Below, piece by piece: positions 49,505 to 59,016 of a stretch of DNA of 64,000 nucleotides (the stretch's first letter is position 1; each line of letters starts with the position of its first letter). The position numbers were made by a program, and so were the translations under genes. Source of the DNA: Ruminococcus flavefaciens. Lineage in GTDB: Bacteria; Bacillota; Clostridia; Oscillospirales; Ruminococcaceae. Where the stretch lies: assembly GCF_900116855.1 (NCBI RefSeq), contig NZ_UETD01000017.1:1-64000 (forward strand), in the 5' to 3' direction. The notes below the pieces were generated by a model. That model searched no databases and was not told where the DNA came from. It saw only the letters and a list, made by a program, of their open reading frames with translations.

Positions 49505-50737
49505 ATGAACATGAATAAGGACTTTTTCAAGGCGCTCGAGGCTCTTGGAGAGGAAAACAGCGTTGAGACCGAGCTTCTCATCGATAAGGTAAAGTCGGCT
49601 ATGCTCAAGGCGGCAAGAAGAGCCTATCCTCACAGCGAGGAAAGGATATCCGTCGAGATCGACCCCAAGACAAAGAAGTTTGAAATGTATATCCGTCAGG
49701 ATATCATCGACGACGAGCCTATCGATGTCAACGAGGTGAATATCGACGTTGCGAAGACAATGGACCCCAATGCTGTTGTCGGCGGCACTATCCTCAAGGA
49801 GCTGGATATATCCAAGCTGGGCAGAATGGCGGCTCTTTCCGCCAAGCAGTCCATCAAGGGCGACCTGAGAGAGATCAACCGCGAGCAGATGCTCAGCAAG
49901 TTCGAGCAGAAGGAGCATGAGTGCATCACCGCCAAGGTTTCTCAGGTAGAACCCGGCAGAGGTACTGTTACCGTTGTTTACGACGGAACAGAGCTCTATC
50001 TCTTCCGCAACGAGCAGATCCCCGGTGAGAACCTCGAGGAAGGAAAGTCCGTAAAGGTGTACATCACAGGCATCATCGGAAAGAACAAGAAGCCTGTCGT
50101 AAAGATCTCCCGTACACACAAGGACCTTGTAAAGCGACTCTTTGAGCAGGAAGTTCCCGAGATATATGACGGCACTGTTGAGGTAAAGTCCATCTCCCGT
50201 GAGGCAGGCTCAAGAACAAAGATCGCTGTATGGTCAAAGGATGAGAACGTTGACGCGGTCGGCGCCTGCATAGGTCCCAAGCGTTCAAGAATAACCGCTG
50301 TCGTAAACGAGCTCAGCGGCGAGAAGATAGACATTATCCCGTGGAGCGAGGTGCCCGAGGAATTCATCGCAAGAGCACTTGCTCCTGCCGAGGTGCTCAA
50401 GACAGTCATCACCTCTATGGAAGAAAAGGCCTGCACAGTTATCGTTCCCAACAATCAGCTCTCACTTGCTATCGGCAACAAGGGTCAGAACGCGAAGCTG
50501 GCTGCAAAGCTCACAGGCTTCAAGATCGACATCAAGCCCCAGTTCGATAACCTCACAGGCGAGGAGGCTCCCGAGATGAGCCCCGACTTCGTGGCTCCCG
50601 TATTCGAGACAGCTCCTGCTGAGGATGAGGAGAGCACAGAGGCTCCCGCAGAGGAAACAGCCGATGTGGAGACCGCTCCCGAGGAGAATACCGAGGAGGC
50701 TAAGGCTGAGGAAGCTGCTCCCGAGACTGAGGAATAA
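49505..50737 (+). CDS. nusA: Transcription factor NusA
   Basis: This 410-residue protein binds RNA polymerase and affects pausing, termination and antitermination. An N-terminal polymerase-binding domain (about 1-130) is followed by an S1 domain (about 135-200), KH1 and KH2 (DAVGACIGPKRSRI and SLAIGNKGQNAKLAAKLTGF). The last 50 residues are an acidic tail (Glu/Ala/Thr/Pro) not present in short Gram-positive NusA, somewhat reminiscent of the long proteobacterial C-terminus but without its repeats. The start ATG 49505 follows GGAGG by 11 bases; ATG 49511 is an alternative. It is in its standard place after rimP. Confidence 0.97.
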   Translation: MNMNKDFFKALEALGEENSVETELLIDKVKSAMLKAARRAYPHSEERISVEIDPKTKKFEMYIRQDIIDDEPIDVNEVNIDVAKTMDPNAVVGGTILKELDISKLGRMAALSAKQSIKGDLREINREQMLSKFEQKEHECITAKVSQVEPGRGTVTVVYDGTELYLFRNEQIPGENLEEGKSVKVYITGIIGKNKKPVVKISRTHKDLVKRLFEQEVPEIYDGTVEVKSISREAGSRTKIAVWSKDENVDAVGACIGPKRSRITAVVNELSGEKIDIIPWSEVPEEFIARALAPAEVLKTVITSMEEKACTVIVPNNQLSLAIGNKGQNAKLAAKLTGFKIDIKPQFDNLTGEEAPEMSPDFVAPVFETAPAEDEESTEAPAEETADVETAPEENTEEAKAEEAAPETEE

Positions 50738-50739
50738 TT

Positions 50740-51018
50740 ATGAAGCCGAGAAAAATACCAATGAGAATGTGCCTCGGCTGCGGAGAGATGAAGCCCAAGA
50801 TGGAGCTCATCCGCGTGGTAAAGTCCCCCGAGGGAGACATAAGCCTTGATTTCAAGGGCAAGGCAGCAGGCAGAGGTGCTTATATCTGCCGCAGCACGGA
50901 ATGCCTTGAGAAGGCAAGAAAGGCAAGGCGCTTCGAGAAATCGTTCTCATGCAGGATAGAAGAAAGCGTATACGAGGTGATGTTGAGTGAACTCAGTGAA
51001 GGCTCGCAGGACAGCTGA
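50740..51018 (+). CDS. ylxR: YlxR family RNA-binding protein (RnpM)
   Basis: This 92-residue protein of the YlxR (DUF448) family has the conserved front RKIPMRMCLGCGEMKPKMEL and GKAAGRGAYICRSTECLEKA. In B. subtilis it is reported to bind and modulate RNase P (RnpM). It begins 2 bases after the nusA stop and overlaps ylxQ by 32 bases, so it is translationally coupled on both sides. Confidence 0.95.
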   Translation: MKPRKIPMRMCLGCGEMKPKMELIRVVKSPEGDISLDFKGKAAGRGAYICRSTECLEKARKARRFEKSFSCRIEESVYEVMLSELSEGSQDS

Positions 51019-51310
51019 TCTGCTCAGTATCTGCATAAAGGCAGGCAGGACCGTCAAGGGCTTCGACAGCGCAGTGGAAACACTGAAAAACGGCACTGCA
51101 CACTGCATACTTACAGCCTCCGACGCTTCGGAGAAGACCGTCAAGGAAGTGGATTTTCACTGCGGAAAATACGGCGTGAGACACTTCTGCACAGAGCTTA
51201 CCAAAGCCGATATCGGTAGGCTCTGCGGCAAGGAGACCGCTGTCATGGCAGTGACCGACAAGGGATTCGCAGACGGATTCGGGAAAATATTATCCGATGG
51301 ATCGCAGTAA
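50987..51310 (+). CDS. ylxQ: L7Ae-family ribosomal-like protein YlxQ
   Basis: This 107-residue protein has the L7Ae/L30e fold (TADLLSICIKAGRTVKGFDS, HCILTASDASEKTVKEVDFH), a family that binds kink-turn RNA. It starts at GTG 50987, 6 bases after GAGGTGA, and overlaps the end of ylxR. Its place between ylxR and infB is conserved in Firmicutes. Confidence 0.93.
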   Translation: MNSVKARRTADLLSICIKAGRTVKGFDSAVETLKNGTAHCILTASDASEKTVKEVDFHCGKYGVRHFCTELTKADIGRLCGKETAVMAVTDKGFADGFGKILSDGSQ

Positions 51311-51393
51311 TGCGTTGATATAGATGGTTATATGAGAACATTCTGATACTGCTGCCGCCATTGCGGCAGACAAAACTGGAGGTAATAAAGCCT

Positions 51394-54096
51394 ATGGCAA
51401 AAAAGATAAAGTTAAGCGACGCTGCAAAGGATTTCAACGTTCCCTCACAGGAACTTATAGACTTCTTCGCAGAAAAGGGCGATAACAAGAAGAAAACAGG
51501 TTCTTCGCTCAGCGAGGAGGAAATGAATTCCCTTCTGGAACACTATACTAAAGACCGCTATTCCGTAAAAAGTCTGGATGAATACTTCAATTCCAAGAAC
51601 GATCCCCGTCCCGTAAAGGAGGAGGCTCCCAAGGAGGAGAAGAAGCCTGCGGTAAAGAAGTCCGCAGAGAAGAAAGAGGATAAAAAAGAGGAGAAGAAGG
51701 CTGCTCCCGCTAAGAAGGCTGAGCCCGAGAAGAAGCAGGAGGCTGCTCCCGCTAAGAAGGCAGAGCCCGAGAAGAAGCAGGAGGCCGCTCCCGCGAAGAA
51801 GGCAGAGCCCGAGAAGAAGCAGGAGGCCGCTCCCGCGAAGAAGGCAGAGCCCGAGAAGAAGCAGGAGGCCGCTCCCGCAAAGAAGGCTGAGCCCGAGAAG
51901 AAGCAGGAAGCTGCTCCCGTGAAGAAGGCAGAGCCCGAGAAGAAGCAGGAAGCCGCTCCCGTAAAGGCTGAGGAAAAGCCTGCCGGGGAAAAGGCTCAGG
52001 AGCCCAAGAAGCAGGATAAGAAAAAGGACAAGAAGAAGGAGCAGGCAAAGGCTCAGGACAGAGGCGAGAGAACAAAGTTCAACGCAACTATCAGCTCAGA
52101 GACCGCTCAGACTTCAACTCAGCGCAGAACAGTTGACACAAGAGGAAGCTACGTTGACCTCGACAAGTACAACGAGAGATACGACCAGATGGCTACCTCA
52201 AACAAGCATAAGAACGACAACTATTCCTCAAAGAAGCAGAAGATCAATCAGAAGTCCGCTCAGAGGAACCGCCAGCAGTTCTCCAAGAAGGAGTCGGAGG
52301 CTGAGAAGCTCAAGAGACTGGAGCTGGAGAGAGCAAGAAAGCAGCAGCTGAAGGTGCTCATCCCCGATACCATCACAGTCGGCGAGCTGGCTACCCGTCT
52401 GAAGGCTGCTGCTACCGAGGTCATCAAGCAGCTGATGAAGCTGGGCGTAATGGCTTCCATCAATCAGGAGATCGACTTCGATACAGCTTCTCTCGTAGCT
52501 GAGGAAATGGGTGCAAAGGTAGAGAAGGAAGTTATCGTTACCATTGAGGAGCGTCTTATCGACGATACCGACGATGACGATACAAACCTCCAGCCCCGCT
52601 GCCCTGTTGTAGTCGTTATGGGTCACGTTGACCACGGTAAGACCTCTATCCTCGACCGCATCAGAAATGCTCACGTTGCCGCAGGCGAGGCAGGCGGCAT
52701 CACACAGCATATCGGTGCTTATCAGGTAAACATCAACGGTCAGGACATCACATTCCTCGATACCCCCGGACATGAGGCATTCACTGCAATGCGTGCAAGA
52801 GGTGCGAATATCACCGATATCGCTATCCTCGTTGTTGCCGCAGACGACGGTATCATGCCCCAGACAGTTGAGTCCATCAACCACGCCAAGGCTGCCGGAG
52901 TTTCCATCATCGTTGCCATCAACAAGATGGATAAGGAGGGCGCTAACCCCGACCGTATCAAGGAAGAGCTCACAAAGTACGACCTCGTTTGCGAGGACTG
53001 GGGCGGCGACGTTATCTGCGTTCCCGTATCCGCAAAGACAGGTGAGGGCATTGACGACCTCCTCGAGAACGTTCTCCTCGTTGCCGAGGTTAAGGAGCTC
53101 AAGGCTAATCCCGACAGACTTGCAAAGGGTACTGTCATAGAGGCTCGTCTCGACAAGGGCAGAGGTCCTATCGCTACGCTCCTCGTTCAGAACGGTACTC
53201 TCAAACAGGGCGATGTGCTCATCGCAGGTACTGCTGTGGGCAGAGTCCGCGTAATGACCAACGACAAGGGCAGAACTGTCAAGTCCGCAGGTCCTTCCGT
53301 TCCTGTTGAGATCACAGGTCTTGCAGAGGTGCCCAGTGCAGGCGATACCTTCAACGCTGTTGAGGACGAGAGACTGGCAAGAGAGCTTGTTGAGCAGAGA
53401 AAGCACGAGCAGAAGCAGGAGCAGTTCAACGCTTACCGCAAGGTTACTCTTGACAACCTGTTCAGCCAGATCGCAGAGGGCGAGATCAAGGAGCTCCCCA
53501 TCGTTGTCAAGGCTGATGTTCAGGGCTCTGTTGAGGCTGTAAAGCAGTCTCTGGAGAAGCTCTCCAACAACGAGGTAAGAGTAAGGGTCATCCACGGTGC
53601 TGTCGGTGCCGTTAAGGAGAGCGACGTTATGCTTGCAAGCGCTTCAAATGCGATCATCGTCGGCTTCAACGTAAGACCCGATCCCGTTGCAGCCGAGAAT
53701 GCAGAGCGCGACGGCGTTGACATCAGACTCTATCGTATCATCTATGACGCTATCGAGGAGATCGGCACCGCTATGAAGGGTATGCTGGCTCCCAAGCTCC
53801 GTGAGGTCGAGCAGGGCCGTGTTGAGGTACGTCAGGTATACAAGATATCCAACGTTGGCATGGTAGCAGGAAGCTACGTTCTCAGCGGCAAGGTGACAAG
53901 GGGCAGCAAGGTCCGCGTTGTAAGAGACGGAATAATCATTGCAGATGACGAGATAGCAGGTCTCAAGCGTTTCAAGGACGATGTCAAGGAGGTCGCAGAC
54001 GGCTACGAGTGCGGTATCAGCCTTGAGAAGTTCAGTGACGTCAAGGAAGGCGATATCTTCGAGACCTACATCGTTGAGGAATACCGTGAAGATTAA
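51394..54096 (+). CDS. infB: Translation initiation factor IF-2
   Basis: This 900-residue GTPase brings initiator tRNA to the 30S subunit. The N-terminal IF2N subdomain ([20 protein letters not shown]) is followed by a long Lys/Glu/Pro/Ala region with six tandem 14-residue repeats (about 107-190), a second IF2N region, and the G domain with G1 [10 protein letters not shown]3 DTPGHEAF and G4 NKMDK. Domains II-IV are complete to the end. GGAGG lies 10 bases before ATG 51394. A small hairpin CTGCCGC/GCGGCAG precedes the ribosome binding site. Confidence 0.98.
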   Translation: MAKKIKLSDAAKDFNVPSQELIDFFAEKGDNKKKTGSSLSEEEMNSLLEHYTKDRYSVKSLDEYFNSKNDPRPVKEEAPKEEKKPAVKKSAEKKEDKKEEKKAAPAKKAEPEKKQEAAPAKKAEPEKKQEAAPAKKAEPEKKQEAAPAKKAEPEKKQEAAPAKKAEPEKKQEAAPVKKAEPEKKQEAAPVKAEEKPAGEKAQEPKKQDKKKDKKKEQAKAQDRGERTKFNATISSETAQTSTQRRTVDTRGSYVDLDKYNERYDQMATSNKHKNDNYSSKKQKINQKSAQRNRQQFSKKESEAEKLKRLELERARKQQLKVLIPDTITVGELATRLKAAATEVIKQLMKLGVMASINQEIDFDTASLVAEEMGAKVEKEVIVTIEERLIDDTDDDDTNLQPRCPVVVVMGHVDHGKTSILDRIRNAHVAAGEAGGITQHIGAYQVNINGQDITFLDTPGHEAFTAMRARGANITDIAILVVAADDGIMPQTVESINHAKAAGVSIIVAINKMDKEGANPDRIKEELTKYDLVCEDWGGDVICVPVSAKTGEGIDDLLENVLLVAEVKELKANPDRLAKGTVIEARLDKGRGPIATLLVQNGTLKQGDVLIAGTAVGRVRVMTNDKGRTVKSAGPSVPVEITGLAEVPSAGDTFNAVEDERLARELVEQRKHEQKQEQFNAYRKVTLDNLFSQIAEGEIKELPIVVKADVQGSVEAVKQSLEKLSNNEVRVRVIHGAVGAVKESDVMLASASNAIIVGFNVRPDPVAAENAERDGVDIRLYRIIYDAIEEIGTAMKGMLAPKLREVEQGRVEVRQVYKISNVGMVAGSYVLSGKVTRGSKVRVVRDGIIIADDEIAGLKRFKDDVKEVADGYECGISLEKFSDVKEGDIFETYIVEEYRED
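51712..51963 (+). repeat. Six tandem 42-bp repeats within infB
   Basis: Each unit encodes [14 protein letters not shown] (last two units end in V). The copies are nearly identical at the DNA level, implying recent expansion and likely copy-number variation between strains. The linker is outside the GTPase core. Confidence 0.93.
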
Positions 54097-54137
54097 CTAC
54101 TGAATAATTTTTATCAATGATAAAGGGGGAATTTCTT

Positions 54138-54683
54138 ATGGATAACAGCAGAATGAGTACTGCGGATATGCTGCAGTACTGCAACGAGGCACTGGCATGG
54201 GACGACTTCGGACCTATCGACATCTTCTTCTTTGAATCGGTAAAGAAGATACTTCTCGGTCAGTGCAGCGCAATGGAGGAGCCCGAGGAATACGCAGACG
54301 ACCTTATGGGCATCGAGCGCCCTGTCCGCGACGTCGAGCTTGAGCCTGAGTACGGCAACTATGCCGATATCTACTACGGTGAAGAAGGCGACGAGGATAT
54401 TCCCGACTACAGCCGAAGCGCCGAGGACGAGGCTTTCTCGGCAGAGATGTTCGGCGCAGGCTTCTTCGAGGAGGAGACAGCACCTGAGGAGGCTAAGCCC
54501 GAGACTGCCGAGCCCAAGGCGGAGAAAACAGCAGAGCCCGAAAAGAAGGCTCCTGCCAAGAAGAGCACAAAAAAGACCGCTTCAAAAAAGTCGGGCAGCA
54601 AGGCTTCCGCGAAAAAAGGAAAAGCTGCCGAGTCCGATAAGCATGAAGAAACAGCAGGAAGCGGCTTTACAGTAAATCTCTGA
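54138..54683 (+). CDS. Acidic/basic two-part protein between infB and rbfA
   Basis: This 181-residue protein has no recognised family. Residues 1-50 form a compact helical part (MSTADMLQYCNEALAWDDFG, FFESVKKILLGQ). Residues 50-115 are strongly acidic (EEPEEYADDLMGIE, YYGEEGDEDIPDY). Residues 115-165 are a Lys/Ala/Ser-rich tail (KKAPAKKSTKKTASKKSGSK) resembling histone H1 or DNA-binding tails. I start at ATG 54138 after AGGGGG; an upstream in-frame ATG at 54117 lacks a site. Its position inside the translation operon, 17 bases before rbfA, suggests a ribosome- or nucleic-acid-related role. Confidence 0.75.
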   Translation: MDNSRMSTADMLQYCNEALAWDDFGPIDIFFFESVKKILLGQCSAMEEPEEYADDLMGIERPVRDVELEPEYGNYADIYYGEEGDEDIPDYSRSAEDEAFSAEMFGAGFFEEETAPEEAKPETAEPKAEKTAEPEKKAPAKKSTKKTASKKSGSKASAKKGKAAESDKHEETAGSGFTVNL

Positions 54684-54700
54684 CGACAGAAAGGAATATA

Positions 54701-55039
54701 ATGCCTAATTTCAAGAACAGCCGTATGGCTGAAGATATAAAACGGGAAATGACCGCTATACTCCGCGAACTGAAGGACCCGAGGATAGACAAGATGCTCA
54801 CTATCGTGAGAGCCGACCTCTCGGGAGATATGTCCAGCTGTAAGATATACGTTTCCAGCTTTGAGGGCATGGAGCGGTCAAAGGAGTCTGTTGAGGGGCT
54901 GAAAAGCGCCGCAGGCTTCATAAAGAGGGAACTTTTCCACAGGCTGAAAATGCGCAAGGCTCCCGAACTGAGCTTTATCGCCGACAACTCCATCGAGAGA
55001 AGTGCGGAGATAAGCAGGAAGCTCCATGAGCTTCTGTAA
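54701..55039 (+). CDS. rbfA: Ribosome-binding factor A
   Basis: This 112-residue protein is a KH-like 30S maturation factor. Signatures are RMAEDIKREMTAILRELKDP, YVSSFEGMERSKESVEGLKS and LFHRLKMRKAPELSFIADNS. It follows the unknown gene by 17 bases and precedes nrnA by 12 bases. Confidence 0.96.
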   Translation: MPNFKNSRMAEDIKREMTAILRELKDPRIDKMLTIVRADLSGDMSSCKIYVSSFEGMERSKESVEGLKSAAGFIKRELFHRLKMRKAPELSFIADNSIERSAEISRKLHELL

Positions 55040-55051
55040 GGAGGGCGGAGT

Positions 55052-56002
55052 ATGTTCATCGGTTTCAGTGAGGCTGAGCTGTTCCTCAGAAACTGCGAGG
55101 ACGCGGTGATAATCACTCACCGCAACCCCGACGGCGACTGTATCGGAGCAGGCTTCGGTCTGAAGGATATACTTGCCCAGATGGGCATAAGGAGCAGAGT
55201 GGTCTGCCACGACGGCTTCCCTGCACGTTACGGCTTCCTCACAAGCGAGGGAGCAGGGGAGGACTTCGAGCCAAAGGCCATCATAGCTGTTGATATCGCC
55301 GACGAGAACCTTATGGGCGACTATAAGGACATCTACGGCGGCAGGGTACAGCTCTGCATCGACCATCATATCTCAAACAAGAACTACGCGGAGAAAACTC
55401 TCCTGCGCGGCGACGCCACTGCTGCCTGCGAGATAATCTATGACCTTGCACAGTACATGGGCGTAAAGATAACAAAGCACTGCGCTATGTGCCTTTATAC
55501 GGGAATATCCACGGATTCAGGCTGCTTCAAGTACGGCTGCACCACTCCCCGCGCTCACGAGATAGCGGCGGAGATGATGCGCAGCTATGATATCAATTTC
55601 GCAAGGATAAACCGCTATATGTTCGATGTCAAGTCAATGGGCAGACTGAAGCTTGAGGCAAAGGTCAACGAGCTCATGGAGTACTGCCTCGGCGGAAAGC
55701 TGGCTATCGCTGCCATAACGCAGGATATGATGAAGGACATGGGCGTATCTATGGAGGAGCTGGAGGGCTTTGCGCCCCTGACCATACAGCTGGAAAACAC
55801 AGAGGTGGGCATTCTCATGCGCGAGCGTGAGGACGGAGTGTTCAAATGCTCATTCCGCTCTGCCAACGATGTGAATGTTTCGGCTATCTGTCAGCTCATC
55901 GGCGGCGGCGGTCATGCCAAGGCTGCGGGCTGTACCATAGACGGTCCCCTCGAGGACGCGAAAAAACAGCTCATCGCAGCTGTTGAAAGGGCACTGGGCT
56001 GA
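55052..56002 (+). CDS. nrnA: DHH-family nanoRNase/pAp phosphatase
   Basis: This 316-residue protein of the NrnA type degrades short RNA oligonucleotides and pAp. The DHH domain shows ITHRNPDGDCIGAGFGL, IIAVDIADENL and the DHH motif LCIDHHISN. The DHHA1 domain ends in GGGGHAKAAGCTI. All metal-binding residues look intact. It overlaps truB by one base. Confidence 0.94.
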   Translation: MFIGFSEAELFLRNCEDAVIITHRNPDGDCIGAGFGLKDILAQMGIRSRVVCHDGFPARYGFLTSEGAGEDFEPKAIIAVDIADENLMGDYKDIYGGRVQLCIDHHISNKNYAEKTLLRGDATAACEIIYDLAQYMGVKITKHCAMCLYTGISTDSGCFKYGCTTPRAHEIAAEMMRSYDINFARINRYMFDVKSMGRLKLEAKVNELMEYCLGGKLAIAAITQDMMKDMGVSMEELEGFAPLTIQLENTEVGILMREREDGVFKCSFRSANDVNVSAICQLIGGGGHAKAAGCTIDGPLEDAKKQLIAAVERALG

Positions 56003-56895
56003 TGAACGGTATCCTTTGCGTCAATAAGCCGCAGGACTTCACCTCATTTGACGTTGTGGCGAAGCTCCGCGGCATACTACGGATAAAAAGACTGGGTCAC
56101 GGCGGCACTCTCGACCCTATGGCGACGGGAGTACTGCCTGTCTTTGTGGGAACTGCCACAAAGGCGTGTGATATCATGCCCGACAATACCAAGAGCTACC
56201 GTGCAGGCTTCCGTCTGGGAGCTGTCTCGGATACTCAGGACGTATGGGGGCAGGTGCAGACCACCTCTGACATGGCGGTCAGTCAGGCGGATATTGAGGC
56301 TGTTATCCCCGATTTCACGGGGAAGATAATGCAGCTTCCGCCTATGTATTCGGCTGTTCAGGTAAACGGAAAGCGGCTCTACGACCTTGCGAGACAGGGC
56401 GTTGAGGTGGAGCGTCAGCCCCGTGAGATAGAGGTATCTCAGCTTGTGCTGGAGAGCTACGACAGCAGCACCCGTGAGGGAGTGCTGTCCATTTCCTGCG
56501 GCAAGGGCACCTATATAAGAACTATCATCAGCGACATCGGCGACAGGCTTGGCTGCGGAGGCATCATGACCTCTCTGGTCAGGACATCGTCGGGAGGCTT
56601 CACCCTTGATGACTGCCACACTCTTGAGGAGATACAGCAGGCAAGGGACGAGGACAGGCTGGAGGAGCTCATACTCCCCATTGAGCGCGTCTTTGAGAAG
56701 CTGCCGAAGCTGAGACTGGGCGAGGCTCAGACAAGAATGTACAGAAACGGCGTAAAGCTGGACTTGGAAAGAGTCCGCGGCATAAGGGACGGCATCAGCG
56801 AATATGCGGTGTACGGCTCCGACGGAGGCTTTATCGGCACCGCCTTTGCAGACCGTGAGAGCGGACTGCTGAGAGTGGGAAAGAATCTGGGGTGA
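56002..56895 (+). CDS. truB: tRNA pseudouridine-55 synthase
   Basis: This 297-residue enzyme makes pseudouridine 55 in the tRNA T loop. The catalytic Asp is in GHGGTLDPMATGVLPV (about residue 38); other motifs are KSYRAGFRLG and GKGTYIRTIISDIG. It has a C-terminal PUA-like region (KLRLGEAQTRMYRNGVKLDL). The ATG overlaps the nrnA stop, and ribF starts 4 bases after its end, the usual truB-ribF order. Confidence 0.97.
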   Translation: MNGILCVNKPQDFTSFDVVAKLRGILRIKRLGHGGTLDPMATGVLPVFVGTATKACDIMPDNTKSYRAGFRLGAVSDTQDVWGQVQTTSDMAVSQADIEAVIPDFTGKIMQLPPMYSAVQVNGKRLYDLARQGVEVERQPREIEVSQLVLESYDSSTREGVLSISCGKGTYIRTIISDIGDRLGCGGIMTSLVRTSSGGFTLDDCHTLEEIQQARDEDRLEELILPIERVFEKLPKLRLGEAQTRMYRNGVKLDLERVRGIRDGISEYAVYGSDGGFIGTAFADRESGLLRVGKNLG

Positions 56896-56899
56896 CGGC

Positions 56900-57778
56900 A
56901 TGGAGAAAAAGTATTCCGCTGTTGCTCTGGGGCTTTTCGACGGCGTCCACCTCGGACACAGAGCTGTGCTGAAGGCGGCTGCGGTACAGAAGCAGCAGGG
57001 ACTTATGCCCTGCGCCTTTACCTTTCCGTCGGAAAGTGCAGCTAAAAAGGGCACAGGCGGCTTTATTTACGGCGACAGCGAAAAGGCTGACATTCTCACG
57101 GAGGAGTGCGGCATCGAGCGCATATACTCACCGCCGTTCGCGGATATATGCGGCATGGAAGGCGCTGAATTTGCGGAGGAGATACTCCGCGGAGAGCTGA
57201 ACGCTGCTTTTGTGTGCTGCGGAAATGACTTCCGCTTCGGAAAGGGCGCTTCCTGCGGCACAGCCGAGCTGAGAAGCTTCGGCGAGAGACTGGGCTTCCG
57301 CGTTGAGACCGTTGAGGACGTCCTCTGCGGCGGCGAGAGAGTCTCATCCACCCTTATCCGCAGACTTCTTGCGGAGGGGGATACGGAAAGGGCGAATACC
57401 CTTTTAGGCAGCCCATATACCATTATGAAAACTGTCAGCCGCGGAGCTCAGCTGGGACGCACTATCGGCTTCCCTACGGCTAATCAGCTCTTTGACGCGG
57501 GACAGCTGGTGCCGAGATACGGCGTTTACGCATCATCGACCGTCATAGACGGGAAAAGCTACCTATCAATGACAGATATCGGCATGAAGCCCACCGTGGA
57601 TTACGGCGGAGCTCCCCTTGCCGAAACCTATATACACGGATTTTCGGGAGACCTTTACGGAAGTCCGCTGAGAGTATCGCTGCTGCGGTTCATACGCCCC
57701 GAGATGAAGTTCTCATCACTTAATGAGCTGAAGGCGCAGATAGACCGCGATGTGCAGTCGGCTCTGAATATATTGTAA
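56900..57778 (+). CDS. ribF: Bifunctional riboflavin kinase/FAD synthetase
   Basis: This 292-residue protein makes FMN and FAD from riboflavin. The N-terminal adenylyltransferase shows ALGLFDGVHLGHRAVLK and STLIRRLLAEGD. The C-terminal riboflavin kinase shows GRTIGFPTANQL. It ends the rimP-ribF operon. I see no clear terminator behind it before the ABC transporter genes. Confidence 0.96.
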   Translation: MEKKYSAVALGLFDGVHLGHRAVLKAAAVQKQQGLMPCAFTFPSESAAKKGTGGFIYGDSEKADILTEECGIERIYSPPFADICGMEGAEFAEEILRGELNAAFVCCGNDFRFGKGASCGTAELRSFGERLGFRVETVEDVLCGGERVSSTLIRRLLAEGDTERANTLLGSPYTIMKTVSRGAQLGRTIGFPTANQLFDAGQLVPRYGVYASSTVIDGKSYLSMTDIGMKPTVDYGGAPLAETYIHGFSGDLYGSPLRVSLLRFIRPEMKFSSLNELKAQIDRDVQSALNIL

Positions 57779-57888
57779 AAAATTCGCATTGCTTTCACTC
57801 TGTTATCACATACAGGTATTAACATAGTAAAAGCTGTGAATATAAGCGGCTCATGCCGCAACATACGCAATAAGGAGGGTAAAACCCA

Positions 57889-59016
57889 ATGATAGAGGTC
57901 AGAAACCTTACTAAGATGTACGGCGACAAGCTTGCCGTAAACAATATCAGCTTCAAGGTCGAAAAAGGCGAGATACTCGGCTTCCTCGGACCTAACGGCG
58001 CGGGAAAATCCACCACCATGAATATGCTGACAGGCTATATCTCGTCCACCGCAGGAGAGGTGCTCATCGACGGCACGGATATCCTCGAGGACCCCAAGAA
58101 GGCCAAGGCAAATATAGGCTATCTCCCCGAGATACCGCCACTTTATGTGGATATGACCGTTGATGCCTACCTCAGCTTCATGTATGACCTTAAAAAGTGC
58201 AAGCTGCCCAGAAAGGCTCACCTGAAGGATGTCTGCAATCTCTGCAAGATACAGGACGTAAGAGGCAGGATAATCAAGAACCTTTCAAAAGGTTACAGAC
58301 AGAGAGTCGGCATGGCACAGGCTCTTATCAATAATCCCCCCGTGCTCATCCTCGACGAGCCCACTGTCGGTCTCGACCCCAACCAGATAATCGAGATAAG
58401 AAGCCTTATCAAGAAGCTGGGCAAGAGACATACCGTTATCCTTTCATCTCATATACTCCCCGAGATACAGGCTGTCTGCGACAGGATAATCATTATCAAC
58501 AAGGGAGAGGTAGCTGCCGACGGTACTGCCGATGAGATAGCAAAGAACATCACAAACGAGCATAAGATGACTCTCCGTATCGAGGGTCCCGAGCACTCGG
58601 CAGAGGACAAGCGCGTCATTGCCGATGCCATCAGGGGCATCAGCGGCGTCAAGTACGTCCGTGCAGATATGGAGCGCGAAAAGGGCATATACGATTACGA
58701 TGTTGAGACCGACGGCAAGACCGACGTCCGCCGCGCTATCAACAAGCTCTGTGCAGACAAGGGCTGGAATATCCTCATGCTCCAGCTTTCAGACCTCACT
58801 CTCGAGGACATCTTCCTCAAGATAACCATGGGCGACGGACTGGACAAGGCAGGCTCGGAAAAGAGCGGCAAGTCAAAGTCAAAGCCAAGGATAGACCTCA
58901 AGACCTCCGAGGGCGGCAAGATCAGTGCCGTTCAGGAGGACGATGACGAGAAAGAGGAAAACGACGACACCGCCGTTTCCGACAGCAGCGAAGAAAATAA
59001 CGGAGGTGAGGAATAA
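57889..59016 (+). CDS. ABC transporter ATP-binding protein, GldA-like
   Basis: This 375-residue ATPase has Walker A GFLGPNGAGKST (about residue 38), signature LSKGYRQRVGMAQAL, Walker B VLILDEPTVGLDP and the switch His in ILSSHILPE. After about residue 300 comes a long acidic disordered tail (DDDEKEENDDTAVSDSSEEN) not usual in this family. AAGGAGGG precedes ATG 57889. It overlaps the permease gene by one base. Together with the following genes it forms a Gld-like exporter of unknown cargo. Confidence 0.95.
   Translation: MIEVRNLTKMYGDKLAVNNISFKVEKGEILGFLGPNGAGKSTTMNMLTGYISSTAGEVLIDGTDILEDPKKAKANIGYLPEIPPLYVDMTVDAYLSFMYDLKKCKLPRKAHLKDVCNLCKIQDVRGRIIKNLSKGYRQRVGMAQALINNPPVLILDEPTVGLDPNQIIEIRSLIKKLGKRHTVILSSHILPEIQAVCDRIIIINKGEVAADGTADEIAKNITNEHKMTLRIEGPEHSAEDKRVIADAIRGISGVKYVRADMEREKGIYDYDVETDGKTDVRRAINKLCADKGWNILMLQLSDLTLEDIFLKITMGDGLDKAGSEKSGKSKSKPRIDLKTSEGGKISAVQEDDDEKEENDDTAVSDSSEENNGGEE

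Noticed and set aside
51712-51963. Regular repeats resembling a CRISPR array
   Set aside because: Units are contiguous, without spacers, and encode a regular in-frame protein linker.
52228-53595. 455-codon minus-strand open frame opposite infB
   Set aside because: It mirrors the codon pattern of infB, has no ribosome binding site and resembles no protein.
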